A DNA stretch of 64,000 nucleotides from CAWAND01 sp963797485. GTDB taxonomy: Bacteria; Chloroflexota; Anaerolineae; Anaerolineales; E44-bin32. Under the pieces are notes generated by a model that searched no databases, was not told the origin of the DNA, and saw only the letters and a list, made by a program, of their open reading frames with translations. The position numbers were made by a program, and so were the translations under genes. The stretch spans positions 372,001 through 436,000 of the forward strand of contig CAWCPF010000002.1 of the NCBI GenBank assembly GCA_963797485.1. Reading direction: 5' to 3'. Positions 28,529 to 36,044 of the stretch are shown here, piece by piece; the first letter of the stretch is position 1; each line of letters opens with the position of its first letter.

Positions 28529-29450
28529 TCCCGACCCGCGCTTGGCGCGGCCCGACTGGGGAGGCGAATCCCTGACCCCCAATCCGCAGTTGAACGGCCG
28601 ACGGCTACTGGCCGTCTTGGCGCATCCGGACGATGAAAGCTTCGGCATGGGCGGCACGTTGGCGCTTTACGCTCGCCGGGGCGTCCAGACGCACCTGCTA
28701 TGCGCCACGCAGGGGGAGGCCGGGACGGTCGAGCCGGAGCGGCTGGGTTCATACGCCAGCATCGCCGAGCTGCGCCAGGCGGAGCTGGCTTGCGCCGCCG
28801 AGGCCCTGGGGCTGACCTCGGTGCAGTACCTGGGGTTCCGCGATTCGGGCATGGCGGGCTCGCCCGACAACGACCATGCCGATTCCCTGACCCGCGCCCC
28901 CATGGATGACGTCATCCGCCGCATCGTCGAGTGCATCCGGCAGCTGCATCCCCAGGTTGTGCTGACCTTCGACCCCGCCGGCGTGTATCACCATCCCGAT
29001 CACATCAAGATCTACCAGGCCACGCTGGAGGCCTTTCACGCCGCCTCGGATCCACTCCGCTACCCGGACGCTGGCCCGGCCTTTCAACCCGACAAGCTCT
29101 ACCTGCACACCATCTCCAGGCGTTTCCTGCGCTGGGGGATTCGGGCCTTGCAGTTGTTCGGCCGGGACCCGACGCGCTTTGGGATCAACCAGGACATCGA
29201 CCTCACCGTGCTGGCCAAAGACGAGTTTCCGATCCACGCAAGGGTCGATATTCGAGACGTGCGTGAGATCAAGGCACAGGCGTCGGCCTGCCATGCCAGC
29301 CAGAGCACGCCGGCCGGCCCCAGCGGACTGGTCTCGGTTCTGATGCGTCTGCTCGATCGGACCGAGGACTTCATGCGCGCCTACCCGCCGGCGCCTGCGG
29401 GATCCATGGAGCACGATTTGTTCGCCGGGATACCTTTCCAAGCCGAGTGA
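28503..29450 (+). CDS. LmbE/PIG-L family deacetylase
   Basis: This zinc-dependent N-acetylglucosaminyl deacetylase-like protein (PF02585; MshB/BshB type), up to 315 residues, carries the metal motif LAVLAHPDDESFGMGGTLA near residue 40 and the third ligand region HHPDHIKIYQATLEAF. It also has VLTFDPAGVYHHPDH, typical of family members. It could act in small-thiol biosynthesis or remove acetyl groups from a sugar conjugate; the context does not decide. The start is uncertain: TTG 28503 overlaps the diguanylate cyclase end by 26 bases, while TTG 28590 (LNGRRLLAV) lies nearer the conserved domain. Confidence 0.85.
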   Translation: MNGCRSKADPDPRLARPDWGGESLTPNPQLNGRRLLAVLAHPDDESFGMGGTLALYARRGVQTHLLCATQGEAGTVEPERLGSYASIAELRQAELACAAEALGLTSVQYLGFRDSGMAGSPDNDHADSLTRAPMDDVIRRIVECIRQLHPQVVLTFDPAGVYHHPDHIKIYQATLEAFHAASDPLRYPDAGPAFQPDKLYLHTISRRFLRWGIRALQLFGRDPTRFGINQDIDLTVLAKDEFPIHARVDIRDVREIKAQASACHASQSTPAGPSGLVSVLMRLLDRTEDFMRAYPPAPAGSMEHDLFAGIPFQAE

Positions 29451-29545
29451 CTTCTCGCCCATGGGGAGAGGCCGCGCGGTAGCGGTTGTGCGATCCGGCC
29501 GGCGTGGTAAGATGTCTCGCCCCGCCACCCGCCTAGACGAGTGAG

Positions 29546-31732
29546 TTGACGCCTCAGCCTATGATCTCAAACAACGCCTTGCACCGAGAACCTCCAAATC
29601 ACTTTGAGCTGCCCTCGCGCCTGCGCCGTCTGGCGGACCTGGCCTACAACTTGTGGTGGACCTGGCATCCCGACGCCGGCAAGATCTTTCAAACCCTCGA
29701 CCCCCAGCTGTGGGAAGCCACCGGACACAACCCGGTCCAATTTCTACGCCAGGTGCCGCGAGAACGTCTGGACGCCCTGCTTCAGGATCGCTACTACCTG
29801 GAACACTACGACCAGGTCATTCAGTCTTTCGACGACTACATGGCCGGCGCCGACAGCACATGGTTCAGCCGCCAGTTCCCGCAGGACATCAACCGCCCGA
29901 TCGCCTACTTCTCGACCGAGTTCGGCCTGCATAAATCGCTGCCCATCTATGCCGGGGGCCTGGGGATCCTCTCCGGCGACCATTTGAAGGAGGCCAGCGA
30001 CCTCGGCCTGCCGCTGGTGGCGGTGGGCTTTTTGTACACGCAGGGGTACTTCACGCAGCGCATTCTGGATGACGGCTGGCAGGAGGCCACCTACGCCAAT
30101 CTGGCGTTTCAGGACCTGCCTGTCCTGCCGGTCATCGACCAGGGGCATGAGCCGCTCCTGGTCAGCTTGGAGCTGGCTGGACGGACCGTTCACGCGCGCC
30201 TGTGGCGCATTCAGGTCGGGCGCGTGGCACTCTACATGCTGGACACCAATGTTGAACAGAACCGGCCCGACGACCGCACCCTGACGGCGCGCCTGTACAC
30301 CAGCGACCTGGAGCTGCGCCTCGCCCAGGAAATCATCCTGGGCATCGGTGGCGTCCGCGCCCTGCGCTCCCTGGGCTACAACCCGGGGACCTGGCACATG
30401 AACGAGGGCCACTCGGCCTTTCTGGTCCTCGAGCTCGTCCGCGAGCGTGTGGCGGCCGGCAGCACCTTCGACGAGGCCGTCGAAGACGTGCGCGGGCGGA
30501 CCGCCTTCACCACCCACACCCCGGTCCCGGCCGGGCATGACAGGTTCCCCGAGGGGCTGATTGACAAGTATTTCGCCACTTACTGGCCCCAGCTTGGGCT
30601 CGAACGGCAGACGTTCTTCGCACTCGGCGGGCATGCCCAGGACGGGGGGGAGACCTTCGGCATGACCACCCTGGCTCTGCGCACGACTGGCCGCCACAAT
30701 GGCGTGTCCCGGCTGCATGGTCAGGTCGCCCGGGAGATGTGGGCGCCACTGTGGCCGGATCGGCCGGTGGATGAAGTGCCGATCGGCTCCATCACCAATG
30801 GTGTGCACACGGGCTCATGGCTGGCGCGGAGGATGCGCGACCTGTATGCAGCCTATCTCGGCCCGGACTGGGCCGAGCGCGTCGACGACCCGGAGACCTG
30901 GCAAAACATCGAAGTCATCCCCGACCGGGAGCTCTGGGAGAGTCGCCGCCACCTCAAGCGCAAACTGGTGGCGTATGCGCGCGAACGCGTCCGGGCGGCC
31001 TGGGTCGAGGGCCGGCTGCACCCGGTGCAGGTGGTTGCCAGCGGGGTGTTGCTGGACCCCTACGCCCTGACGATTGGGTTCGCCCGCCGCTTTGCGACTT
31101 ACAAACGCGCCGACCTGGTGCTTAGCGATCCCGAACGGCTCTTGAATTTGATCAACCAGCCGGACCGGCCGGTGCAGATCGTGTTTGCCGGCAAAGCCCA
31201 CCCGGCCGACGAGCCCGGCAAGCAGCTCATCCAGGCGGTCTACCGCGAGGTTAAGCGGGCCGAAAACGGCGGGCGGCTGGTCTTCCTGGAAGACTACGAC
31301 ATGAACCTGGCCCGCTACCTGCTCCAGGGGGTCGACGTCTGGCTCAACACCCCGCGCCGCCCCAACGAAGCCTCGGGCACCTCCGGGCAAAAGGCAGCCC
31401 TCAACGGCGCTCTCAATTTCTCGGTGCTGGATGGCTGGTGGCCGGAGGCCTATAACGGCCTCAACGGCTGGGCCATCGGCGAGGGCCAAACTCGGGAGGA
31501 CCCCGACGCCCAGGACGCCGCCGATGCTGACGACCTGTACCGCATCCTGGAAGACGAGATCATCCCACTGTATTACATCGAGCGCTCGGCGGACGGCCTG
31601 CCCGGTGAATGGCTGCGCCGAGTGCGCGAATCGATCCGCACTATCGCCCCCCAATTCAGCATGCGACGCATGCTGAAGGAATACGTCTATCAGGTCTACC
31701 TGCCGCCCGTTCCCGAGGGCCAACAGGTCTGA
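29546..31732 (+). CDS. glgP: Alpha-glucan (glycogen/maltodextrin) phosphorylase
   Basis: This GT35 phosphorylase (728 residues, or 723 from ATG 29561) releases glucose-1-phosphate from alpha-1,4-glucans. It belongs to the short bacterial type with an N-terminal DUF3417-like segment (RLRRLADLAYNLWWTWHPDA). Phosphorylase features are AYFSTEFGLHKSLPIYAGGLGILSGDHLK (seen as two shorter conserved blocks), the nucleotide/phosphate loop GFARRFATYKRADL, and the PLP-lysine region TSGQKAALNGALNFSVLDGW. ATG 29561 is in frame and may be preferred over TTG 29546. A promoter-like TAAGAT lies near 29510. Followed after nine bases by the first DUF2179 gene. Confidence 0.93.
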   Translation: MTPQPMISNNALHREPPNHFELPSRLRRLADLAYNLWWTWHPDAGKIFQTLDPQLWEATGHNPVQFLRQVPRERLDALLQDRYYLEHYDQVIQSFDDYMAGADSTWFSRQFPQDINRPIAYFSTEFGLHKSLPIYAGGLGILSGDHLKEASDLGLPLVAVGFLYTQGYFTQRILDDGWQEATYANLAFQDLPVLPVIDQGHEPLLVSLELAGRTVHARLWRIQVGRVALYMLDTNVEQNRPDDRTLTARLYTSDLELRLAQEIILGIGGVRALRSLGYNPGTWHMNEGHSAFLVLELVRERVAAGSTFDEAVEDVRGRTAFTTHTPVPAGHDRFPEGLIDKYFATYWPQLGLERQTFFALGGHAQDGGETFGMTTLALRTTGRHNGVSRLHGQVAREMWAPLWPDRPVDEVPIGSITNGVHTGSWLARRMRDLYAAYLGPDWAERVDDPETWQNIEVIPDRELWESRRHLKRKLVAYARERVRAAWVEGRLHPVQVVASGVLLDPYALTIGFARRFATYKRADLVLSDPERLLNLINQPDRPVQIVFAGKAHPADEPGKQLIQAVYREVKRAENGGRLVFLEDYDMNLARYLLQGVDVWLNTPRRPNEASGTSGQKAALNGALNFSVLDGWWPEAYNGLNGWAIGEGQTREDPDAQDAADADDLYRILEDEIIPLYYIERSADGLPGEWLRRVRESIRTIAPQFSMRRMLKEYVYQVYLPPVPEGQQV

Positions 31733-31741
31733 TTTGCCGCC

Positions 31742-32269
31742 ATGCTAAACCTTTTGACTATCCCGGCCGGCCTGATGCCGGTCATCATTTTTCTGCTGCG
31801 TGTCTGCGACATGTCACTCGACACGCTCCGAGTGCTATTCGTCGTCCGCAGCCAGCGCAGCCTGGCCTGGTTCCTGGGGTTCTTCCAGTCGCTCGTCTGG
31901 GTCGTGGCCATCACCACCGTTCTGAGCCACCTGGACAACCTATGGAACGTCGTCGGCTACGCCGCCGGCTTCGCCACCGGAAACGTCATCGGGATGGTGA
32001 TCGAGGAGCGGCTGGCGATCGGCTACGGGCATATGCGCATCATCAGCTCCGGGCAGGGCCCGGCCATCGCCCAGGCCATTCGCCTGTCCGGCTACGCGGC
32101 CACCGAACTGTCCGGACGAGGCAAGGATGGCACCGTGGCGGTGATCAACTGCAGTGTCCGCCGCAAGGATGTGCGCCGCGTCCAGCAGCAGGTCAAAGAG
32201 ATCGACCCCGGCGCCTTCATCACCGTCCAGGAAGTCCGCCCCCTCAACCGCGGTTTCTGGCGCGCCTGA
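31742..32269 (+). CDS. DUF5698/DUF2179 (UPF0316) membrane protein, first paralog
   Basis: This 175-residue UPF0316-type protein has three predicted membrane helices (about residues 10-90) including the conserved RVCDMSLDTLRVLFVVRSQR loop. A soluble DUF2179 domain (about 95-170) follows with VRRKDVRRVQQQVKEIDPGA. The biological function of the family is unknown. A second, diverged copy follows immediately. It starts nine bases after the phosphorylase stop and is probably in the same transcript. Confidence 0.85.
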   Translation: MLNLLTIPAGLMPVIIFLLRVCDMSLDTLRVLFVVRSQRSLAWFLGFFQSLVWVVAITTVLSHLDNLWNVVGYAAGFATGNVIGMVIEERLAIGYGHMRIISSGQGPAIAQAIRLSGYAATELSGRGKDGTVAVINCSVRRKDVRRVQQQVKEIDPGAFITVQEVRPLNRGFWRA

Positions 32270-32284
32270 GACCCCCGCCCCGGC

Positions 32285-32881
32285 ATGCCCACCGCCTGGC
32301 CGCTTTCGTCCGACCCGGGCTCCTGGCTGACAGCCTGGTGGCAGGGCATCGGATTGCTGACGCCCTGGCTGGGACTCCCCGCTGCGGCTGTGCCGTGGCT
32401 CATCTTCGGCCTGCGCGCCGTCGACCAGACCCTGTCCATTGTGCGCACCCTGGTGACCGTATTGGGGGAGCGCCGGCTTGCCTGGGTTCTCGGCTTCCTG
32501 CAATCATTTGTTTTCATCTCGGCCGTATCGGCTGTGCTGCAGTCGCTGGCCGCGCCGATCAATCTGGTGGCTTATGCCGCCGGATATGCCAGCGGACAGG
32601 TGCTCGGCATCCTGGCCGAAAACCGTCTCGCCCGGGGACACAGCCAGCTGCGCATCGTGAGCTCGACCCGCGTTCAGGCGGTGGTGGACGGCCTGCGGCA
32701 GCGCGGCTGGGGCGTGACCGAGATCCCCGCCCAGGGCATGGCCGGGACGGTCGGCGTAATTCTGTGCACCGTGCCCCGGCGCGACGAGGCGGCCGCACGG
32801 GCGGCGGTGCTCGATGCCGACCCGCAAGCCTTTGTCTCCGTCCAGTCGGTGTATTTGCTGAGCGGCGGCTGGCAGCTTTGA
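32285..32881 (+). CDS. DUF5698/DUF2179 (UPF0316) membrane protein, second paralog
   Basis: This 198-residue paralog of the preceding gene starts 15 bases after it. It retains the family pattern GLRAVDQTLSIVRTLVTVLG, the AAGYASGQVLGI helix and a C-terminal DUF2179 domain with VPRRDEAAARAAVLDADPQA. Its N-terminus is about 20 residues longer and hydrophobic. The pair probably arose by tandem duplication and may form a hetero-oligomer, which is inference. A small GC hairpin (32931-32945) lies 50 bases after the stop, without a T-run. Confidence 0.83.
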   Translation: MPTAWPLSSDPGSWLTAWWQGIGLLTPWLGLPAAAVPWLIFGLRAVDQTLSIVRTLVTVLGERRLAWVLGFLQSFVFISAVSAVLQSLAAPINLVAYAAGYASGQVLGILAENRLARGHSQLRIVSSTRVQAVVDGLRQRGWGVTEIPAQGMAGTVGVILCTVPRRDEAAARAAVLDADPQAFVSVQSVYLLSGGWQL

Positions 32882-32990
32882 GCTCGCCAGCGGGCCCACA
32901 ACTTGCACCCCTCCCGGCCAGCCGCGAGCGAGCCCCGGCGGGGCTGCATTCCCCCGCCGGCGCCTGTAATCAAACTGCAATGACCCAGGT

Positions 32991-33020
32991 TTGCGTCCGC
33001 TCCTCGCGGCGGGTTATAAT
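32991..33020 (+). promoter_or_regulatory. Sigma-70-type promoter of DUF4388-GTPase genes
   Basis: TTGCGT (32991-32996) and TATAAT (33015-33020) are separated by 18 bases, 34 bases before the ATG at 33055. The leader contains GGTAGGCGAG as a weak ribosome-binding site. Confidence 0.6.
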
Positions 33021-33054
33021 CCCGCAACCATTCCGGTAGGCGAGAAAAGACCCC

Positions 33055-33870
33055 ATGGCGCTCAAGGGGAACCTGCGTGACTTCACGGTCACCCAACTCC
33101 TGAACCTCATCAACCTGGCGCACAAAACCGGCACCCTGACGGTGGAGGGGCCGAGCGAGACGGCGTGGGTGTCTTTTCGCGACGGCAAACTTATCTATGC
33201 CCAGATGGGGAATGAGGACGGGACGCTGGTGGGCGTGCTGCGCAAGGGGAGCAAACTCTCCAGCCGCCAAGCCCAGGTGATCAAGACCAATGCCGCCGGC
33301 AAAAGCGACAAGGAACTCGGCCTGCTCCTGATCAACGCCGGTTATTTGACCCAGCAGGAGATTTTGACCAGCCTGCGCGTCTACGTGCTGGACATCGTCT
33401 ACCGGCTGTTCACATGGATCGAGGGCTTCTTCCGCTTCGACGCCAACGTGCTGCCGCCCAACGACCGCATCATCATCCGCGTCGACCTTGAGAACGTCAT
33501 CATTGAAGGCTCCCGGCGTGTGCGTGAATGGGAGCAGCTTCAGGACGAAATCCCCAACCTGGACATGGCGCTGAATTTCGTCGAACGTCCGGGCGCCAAC
33601 ATCCGCGACGTCAATCTCAACGTCGATGAATGGAAAGTCGTCTCCTACATCAACCCAAAGAACTCCATCCACCAGATTGCCAAGGCCAACAAGATGAGCG
33701 ACCTGGAAATCCGGCGCATTGTCTACGGCCTGCTCCAGGCCGGGCTGGTGGACATGATTCGCCCTGACGGTATGCCGCTGCCGCCCCAAGCCCAGAAGAT
33801 CAAGCCCGTCGACACGCGCGAACAGACCACGCTGGTCAACCGGTTGATCTCCCGCATCCGGTCACTGTAG
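33055..33870 (+). CDS. DUF4388 (PATAN-like) signalling protein
   Basis: This 271-residue soluble protein has an N-terminal DUF4388 domain (about residues 1-100; MALKGNLRDFTVTQLLNLIN, then KTGTLTVEGPSETAWVSFRDGKLIYAQ). The fold is shared with the PatA/PATAN group in response-regulator systems. The rest forms a helical region and a winged-helix-like C-terminus (SIHQIAKANKMSDLEIRRIVYGLLQAGLV). It has no receiver or enzyme motif. The next gene, 12 bases away, is a small Ras-like GTPase; DUF4388 proteins often neighbour such GTPases. It may act as scaffold or regulator for the GTPase. Confidence 0.85.
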   Translation: MALKGNLRDFTVTQLLNLINLAHKTGTLTVEGPSETAWVSFRDGKLIYAQMGNEDGTLVGVLRKGSKLSSRQAQVIKTNAAGKSDKELGLLLINAGYLTQQEILTSLRVYVLDIVYRLFTWIEGFFRFDANVLPPNDRIIIRVDLENVIIEGSRRVREWEQLQDEIPNLDMALNFVERPGANIRDVNLNVDEWKVVSYINPKNSIHQIAKANKMSDLEIRRIVYGLLQAGLVDMIRPDGMPLPPQAQKIKPVDTREQTTLVNRLISRIRSL

Positions 33871-33882
33871 GCGAGGGCGAGC

Positions 33883-34416
33883 ATGCAAACCGTCAAAATG
33901 GTGGTCACCGGCCCCTTCAACGCAGGCAAGACCCAGTTCATCCGGACGGTGAGCGAGATCGATGTTGTCTCGACCGAGCGCAAGATCAGCTCGGAGGCTG
34001 AGAAGGTCAAAGAGACCACCACCGTGGCCATGGATTTTGGGCGCATCACCGTGGACGAGGACCTGGTGCTGTACTTGTTCGGCACACCCGGGCAGAAACG
34101 CTTCGACTTCATGTGGGAGATCCTGTCCGAAGGCATGCTTGGGTTCATCGTGGTGGTCGACAGCGCCCGGCCCGAGACCTTCCGCGAGGCGCGTGGCATC
34201 CTGCACACCTTCCGCGCCTACGCGCCGACGCCGTATGTGGTGGCGGCCAACAAGCAGGACATGGACGACGCCTGGGAAATCGACGACCTGCGCATCGCGC
34301 TCAAGCTCGACGCCAACATCAAGCTTCTGCCCACCGTGGCGTCGGACAAGGAATCGGTCAAGAGCGTGCTGCTCGAGCTGCTGTACAGCATCCTCGAGGA
34401 AATGAAGACCAAATAG
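33883..34416 (+). CDS. Small Ras-like GTPase (Rup/MglA-like)
   Basis: This 177-residue stand-alone GTPase of the prokaryotic Ras-like (Rup) group, related to MglA, carries G1 VTGPFNAGKTQFI, G3 YLFGTPGQKRFDFMW and G4 AANKQDMDD. The typical NKxD is therefore kept (NKQD). The G3 Gly-Gln arrangement (GTPGQ) is family-typical. No membrane anchor is seen. Its gene is paired with the DUF4388 gene and lies before a two-component cluster. This suggests control of polarity, surface motility or signalling, but no cognate GAP is recognisable nearby. Confidence 0.9.
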   Translation: MQTVKMVVTGPFNAGKTQFIRTVSEIDVVSTERKISSEAEKVKETTTVAMDFGRITVDEDLVLYLFGTPGQKRFDFMWEILSEGMLGFIVVVDSARPETFREARGILHTFRAYAPTPYVVAANKQDMDDAWEIDDLRIALKLDANIKLLPTVASDKESVKSVLLELLYSILEEMKTK

Positions 34417-34486
34417 GGCCGGGGTGTTGCACCCCTCCTATTTAGATCCCACACCCCCTTACGTTTGAACACATTCGACTTCACGG

Positions 34487-34560
34487 CCCCCACCCCCCGG
34501 CCCCTCCCCCGGAGGGCCGACCACCATCTCCCCTCGGCCCTCGGCCGGGGGAGGGGTGAG
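34487..34560. repeat. Half-copy of modular repeat (palindrome only)
   Basis: CCCCTCCCCCGGAGGGCCGA and its approximate inverse TCGGCCGGGGGAGGGG flank a short loop and end GGTGAGG. The central hairpin of the full unit is absent. It belongs to the cluster filling the 720-base gap 34417-35138, in which I see no gene. Confidence 0.65.
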
Positions 34561-34572
34561 GCATTCTTCAAG

Positions 34573-34682
34573 GGGGCGGGGACCTTGGGTCCCCGCCCCT
34601 TGTGTTCCTCCACCCCCCTATCCGCCTGGGATCTACTCTGGATGGCCGGCCACCCGGCGGAGGGAGGGGCCAGGGGGTGAGG
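34573..34682. repeat. Modular intergenic repeat, copy 2 (110 bp)
   Basis: A 12-bp perfect hairpin (arms 34573-34584 and 34588-34599, loop TTG) is followed by a CT-rich arm and a GA-rich arm GGCGGAGGGAGGGGCC and ends GGGTGAGG at 34682, the same order as copies 1, 3 and 4. Confidence 0.8.
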
Positions 34683-34785
34683 CGGGCGCACCTCCCCACA
34701 CGGCCGCGGCGCTCAACCCCCATCCCCGGAGGCTCGGCGACCTCGCCGAACACCTTCCCGCCGCGGGAGAGGAAAGAGGTACAAG

Positions 34786-34897
34786 GAGAAGGGGGAGCGT
34801 TGCTCCCCCTTCTCTTTTCAGTAACCTCCCCCTCTCCGCCTATGAACTGGTTGAGAAAGCCTCCCGCAAGGCGGAGAGGGGGGCCAGGGGGGTGAGG
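34786..34897. repeat. Modular intergenic repeat, copy 3 (112 bp)
   Basis: A 13-bp perfect hairpin (arms 34786-34798 and 34802-34814, loop GTT) is followed by TTTT, then the palindrome CCCCCTCTCCGCC ... GGCGGAGAGGGG, ending GGTGAGG at 34897. The hairpin with T-run could terminate transcription. Confidence 0.8.
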
Positions 34898-35061
34898 CGC
34901 TCAGCCCACACCGCCGGCGCAAACCAAGGCCCCGGCCGGGCCAGCCGCCCACATCTAGTACACCGGTACGGACGTAGCAGTTGCCCACGCTCAACCTTTC
35001 ACGTAAGATAGCTTTGAACCTCCAGGTCGGTCGCACCGGTGCGCGTCCAACGCGCCCGGTT

Positions 35062-35077
35062 TGTGATGTATTTCACA
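35062..35077. promoter_or_regulatory. Dispersed palindrome TGTGA-N6-TCACA (copy 4)
   Basis: TGTGATGTATTTCACA is perfect, with flanks extending the symmetry (TT before, AA after). It lies 62 bases upstream of the response regulator at 35139 and is well placed as an operator of the two-component cluster. Confidence 0.7.
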
Positions 35078-35138
35078 AATTGGTCGGGGGCTGCCGCCGG
35101 CCACAGGACTTGTAGAACAGGGTCGAGGGCCAAAGGGC

Positions 35139-36041
35139 ATGAACAAAGGTCGCATTCTGGTCGTCGAAGACGACCTCGACATTTCCAACATGCTGCGGAT
35201 CTATTTCACCGGCCAGGGCTACGAGGTCAATCTGACTGGCCGTGGCCAGGACGCGCTGGCCCTCACCCGCAAGCAGCTCCCCAGCCTGATCGTGCTCGAC
35301 ATTATCCTGCCAGACATGGACGGCTACGCCGTGTGCAAGGCCCTGCGCACCGCCACCCGCACCAGCCACATCCCGATCATCTTCCTGACCCAGAAGGACG
35401 AGCGCAGCGACCGCATCGCCGGGCTGGAATTGGGCGCCGACGATTACATCACCAAACCGTTCGACATCGAGGAGCTCCGGCTGCGCGTGCAAAATGCCCT
35501 GTCTCGCGCCGAGCGCGAAAGCCTGACCGACCCGCGCACGGGGCTGCCCGCCGGGCACGTGATCGAAGACCAGCTGCGCAAAATCCTGCGCACCAAAGGC
35601 TGGGCCGTGCTCGACTGCCGCATCAATCATTTCGACACCTTCAAAGAGGTCTATGGCTTCGTCTCGGGCGACGACGTGCTGCGCTTCACCGGCATGCTCA
35701 TCAGCCAGAGCCTGGACCAATCCGGCAACGAGACCGACTTCGTCGGCCATGTCGGCGGTGACAACTTCCTGGTCATCACCCGCGCCGATCGCGCCGACGA
35801 CGTGGAAAACCAGATTAGGGCGCGCTTCGCCGAAGGCATTCGCGAGCACTACACGGGCATCGACCTCGAGCGCGGCAGCCTGCTGGTCCCCGGGCCGGAC
35901 GGTCAATCCCAGCCGGCTCCGCTGATGGACCTGTCGATCGGGCGCGTCACCTCCGATGAAGGCGAGTTCGCCGACATCCGCGAAATCACCGAACGCGCCG
36001 CCAGGGCTCGCCGTAAGGATCCGGCTTCTTCCGCGCCCTGA
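35139..36041 (+). CDS. Response regulator with degenerate GGDEF domain
   Basis: This 300-residue protein has a receiver domain (residues 1-120) with acidic pocket VVEDD, phospho-acceptor Asp in IVLDIILPDMDGY, Thr in IIFLTQKD and Lys in ITKPFD. A GGDEF-like output domain follows, starting ERESLTDPRTGLPAGHVIED. The signature is altered to HVGGDNFLVI (Asn for Glu) and NHFDTFKEVYGF lacks the usual Asp pattern. The output therefore probably has no cyclase activity and may bind a nucleotide or act as an adaptor. It is four bases upstream of the multi-GAF kinase gene; the two are surely co-transcribed. Confidence 0.88.
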   Translation: MNKGRILVVEDDLDISNMLRIYFTGQGYEVNLTGRGQDALALTRKQLPSLIVLDIILPDMDGYAVCKALRTATRTSHIPIIFLTQKDERSDRIAGLELGADDYITKPFDIEELRLRVQNALSRAERESLTDPRTGLPAGHVIEDQLRKILRTKGWAVLDCRINHFDTFKEVYGFVSGDDVLRFTGMLISQSLDQSGNETDFVGHVGGDNFLVITRADRADDVENQIRARFAEGIREHYTGIDLERGSLLVPGPDGQSQPAPLMDLSIGRVTSDEGEFADIREITERAARARRKDPASSAP

Positions 36042-36044
36042 CCT

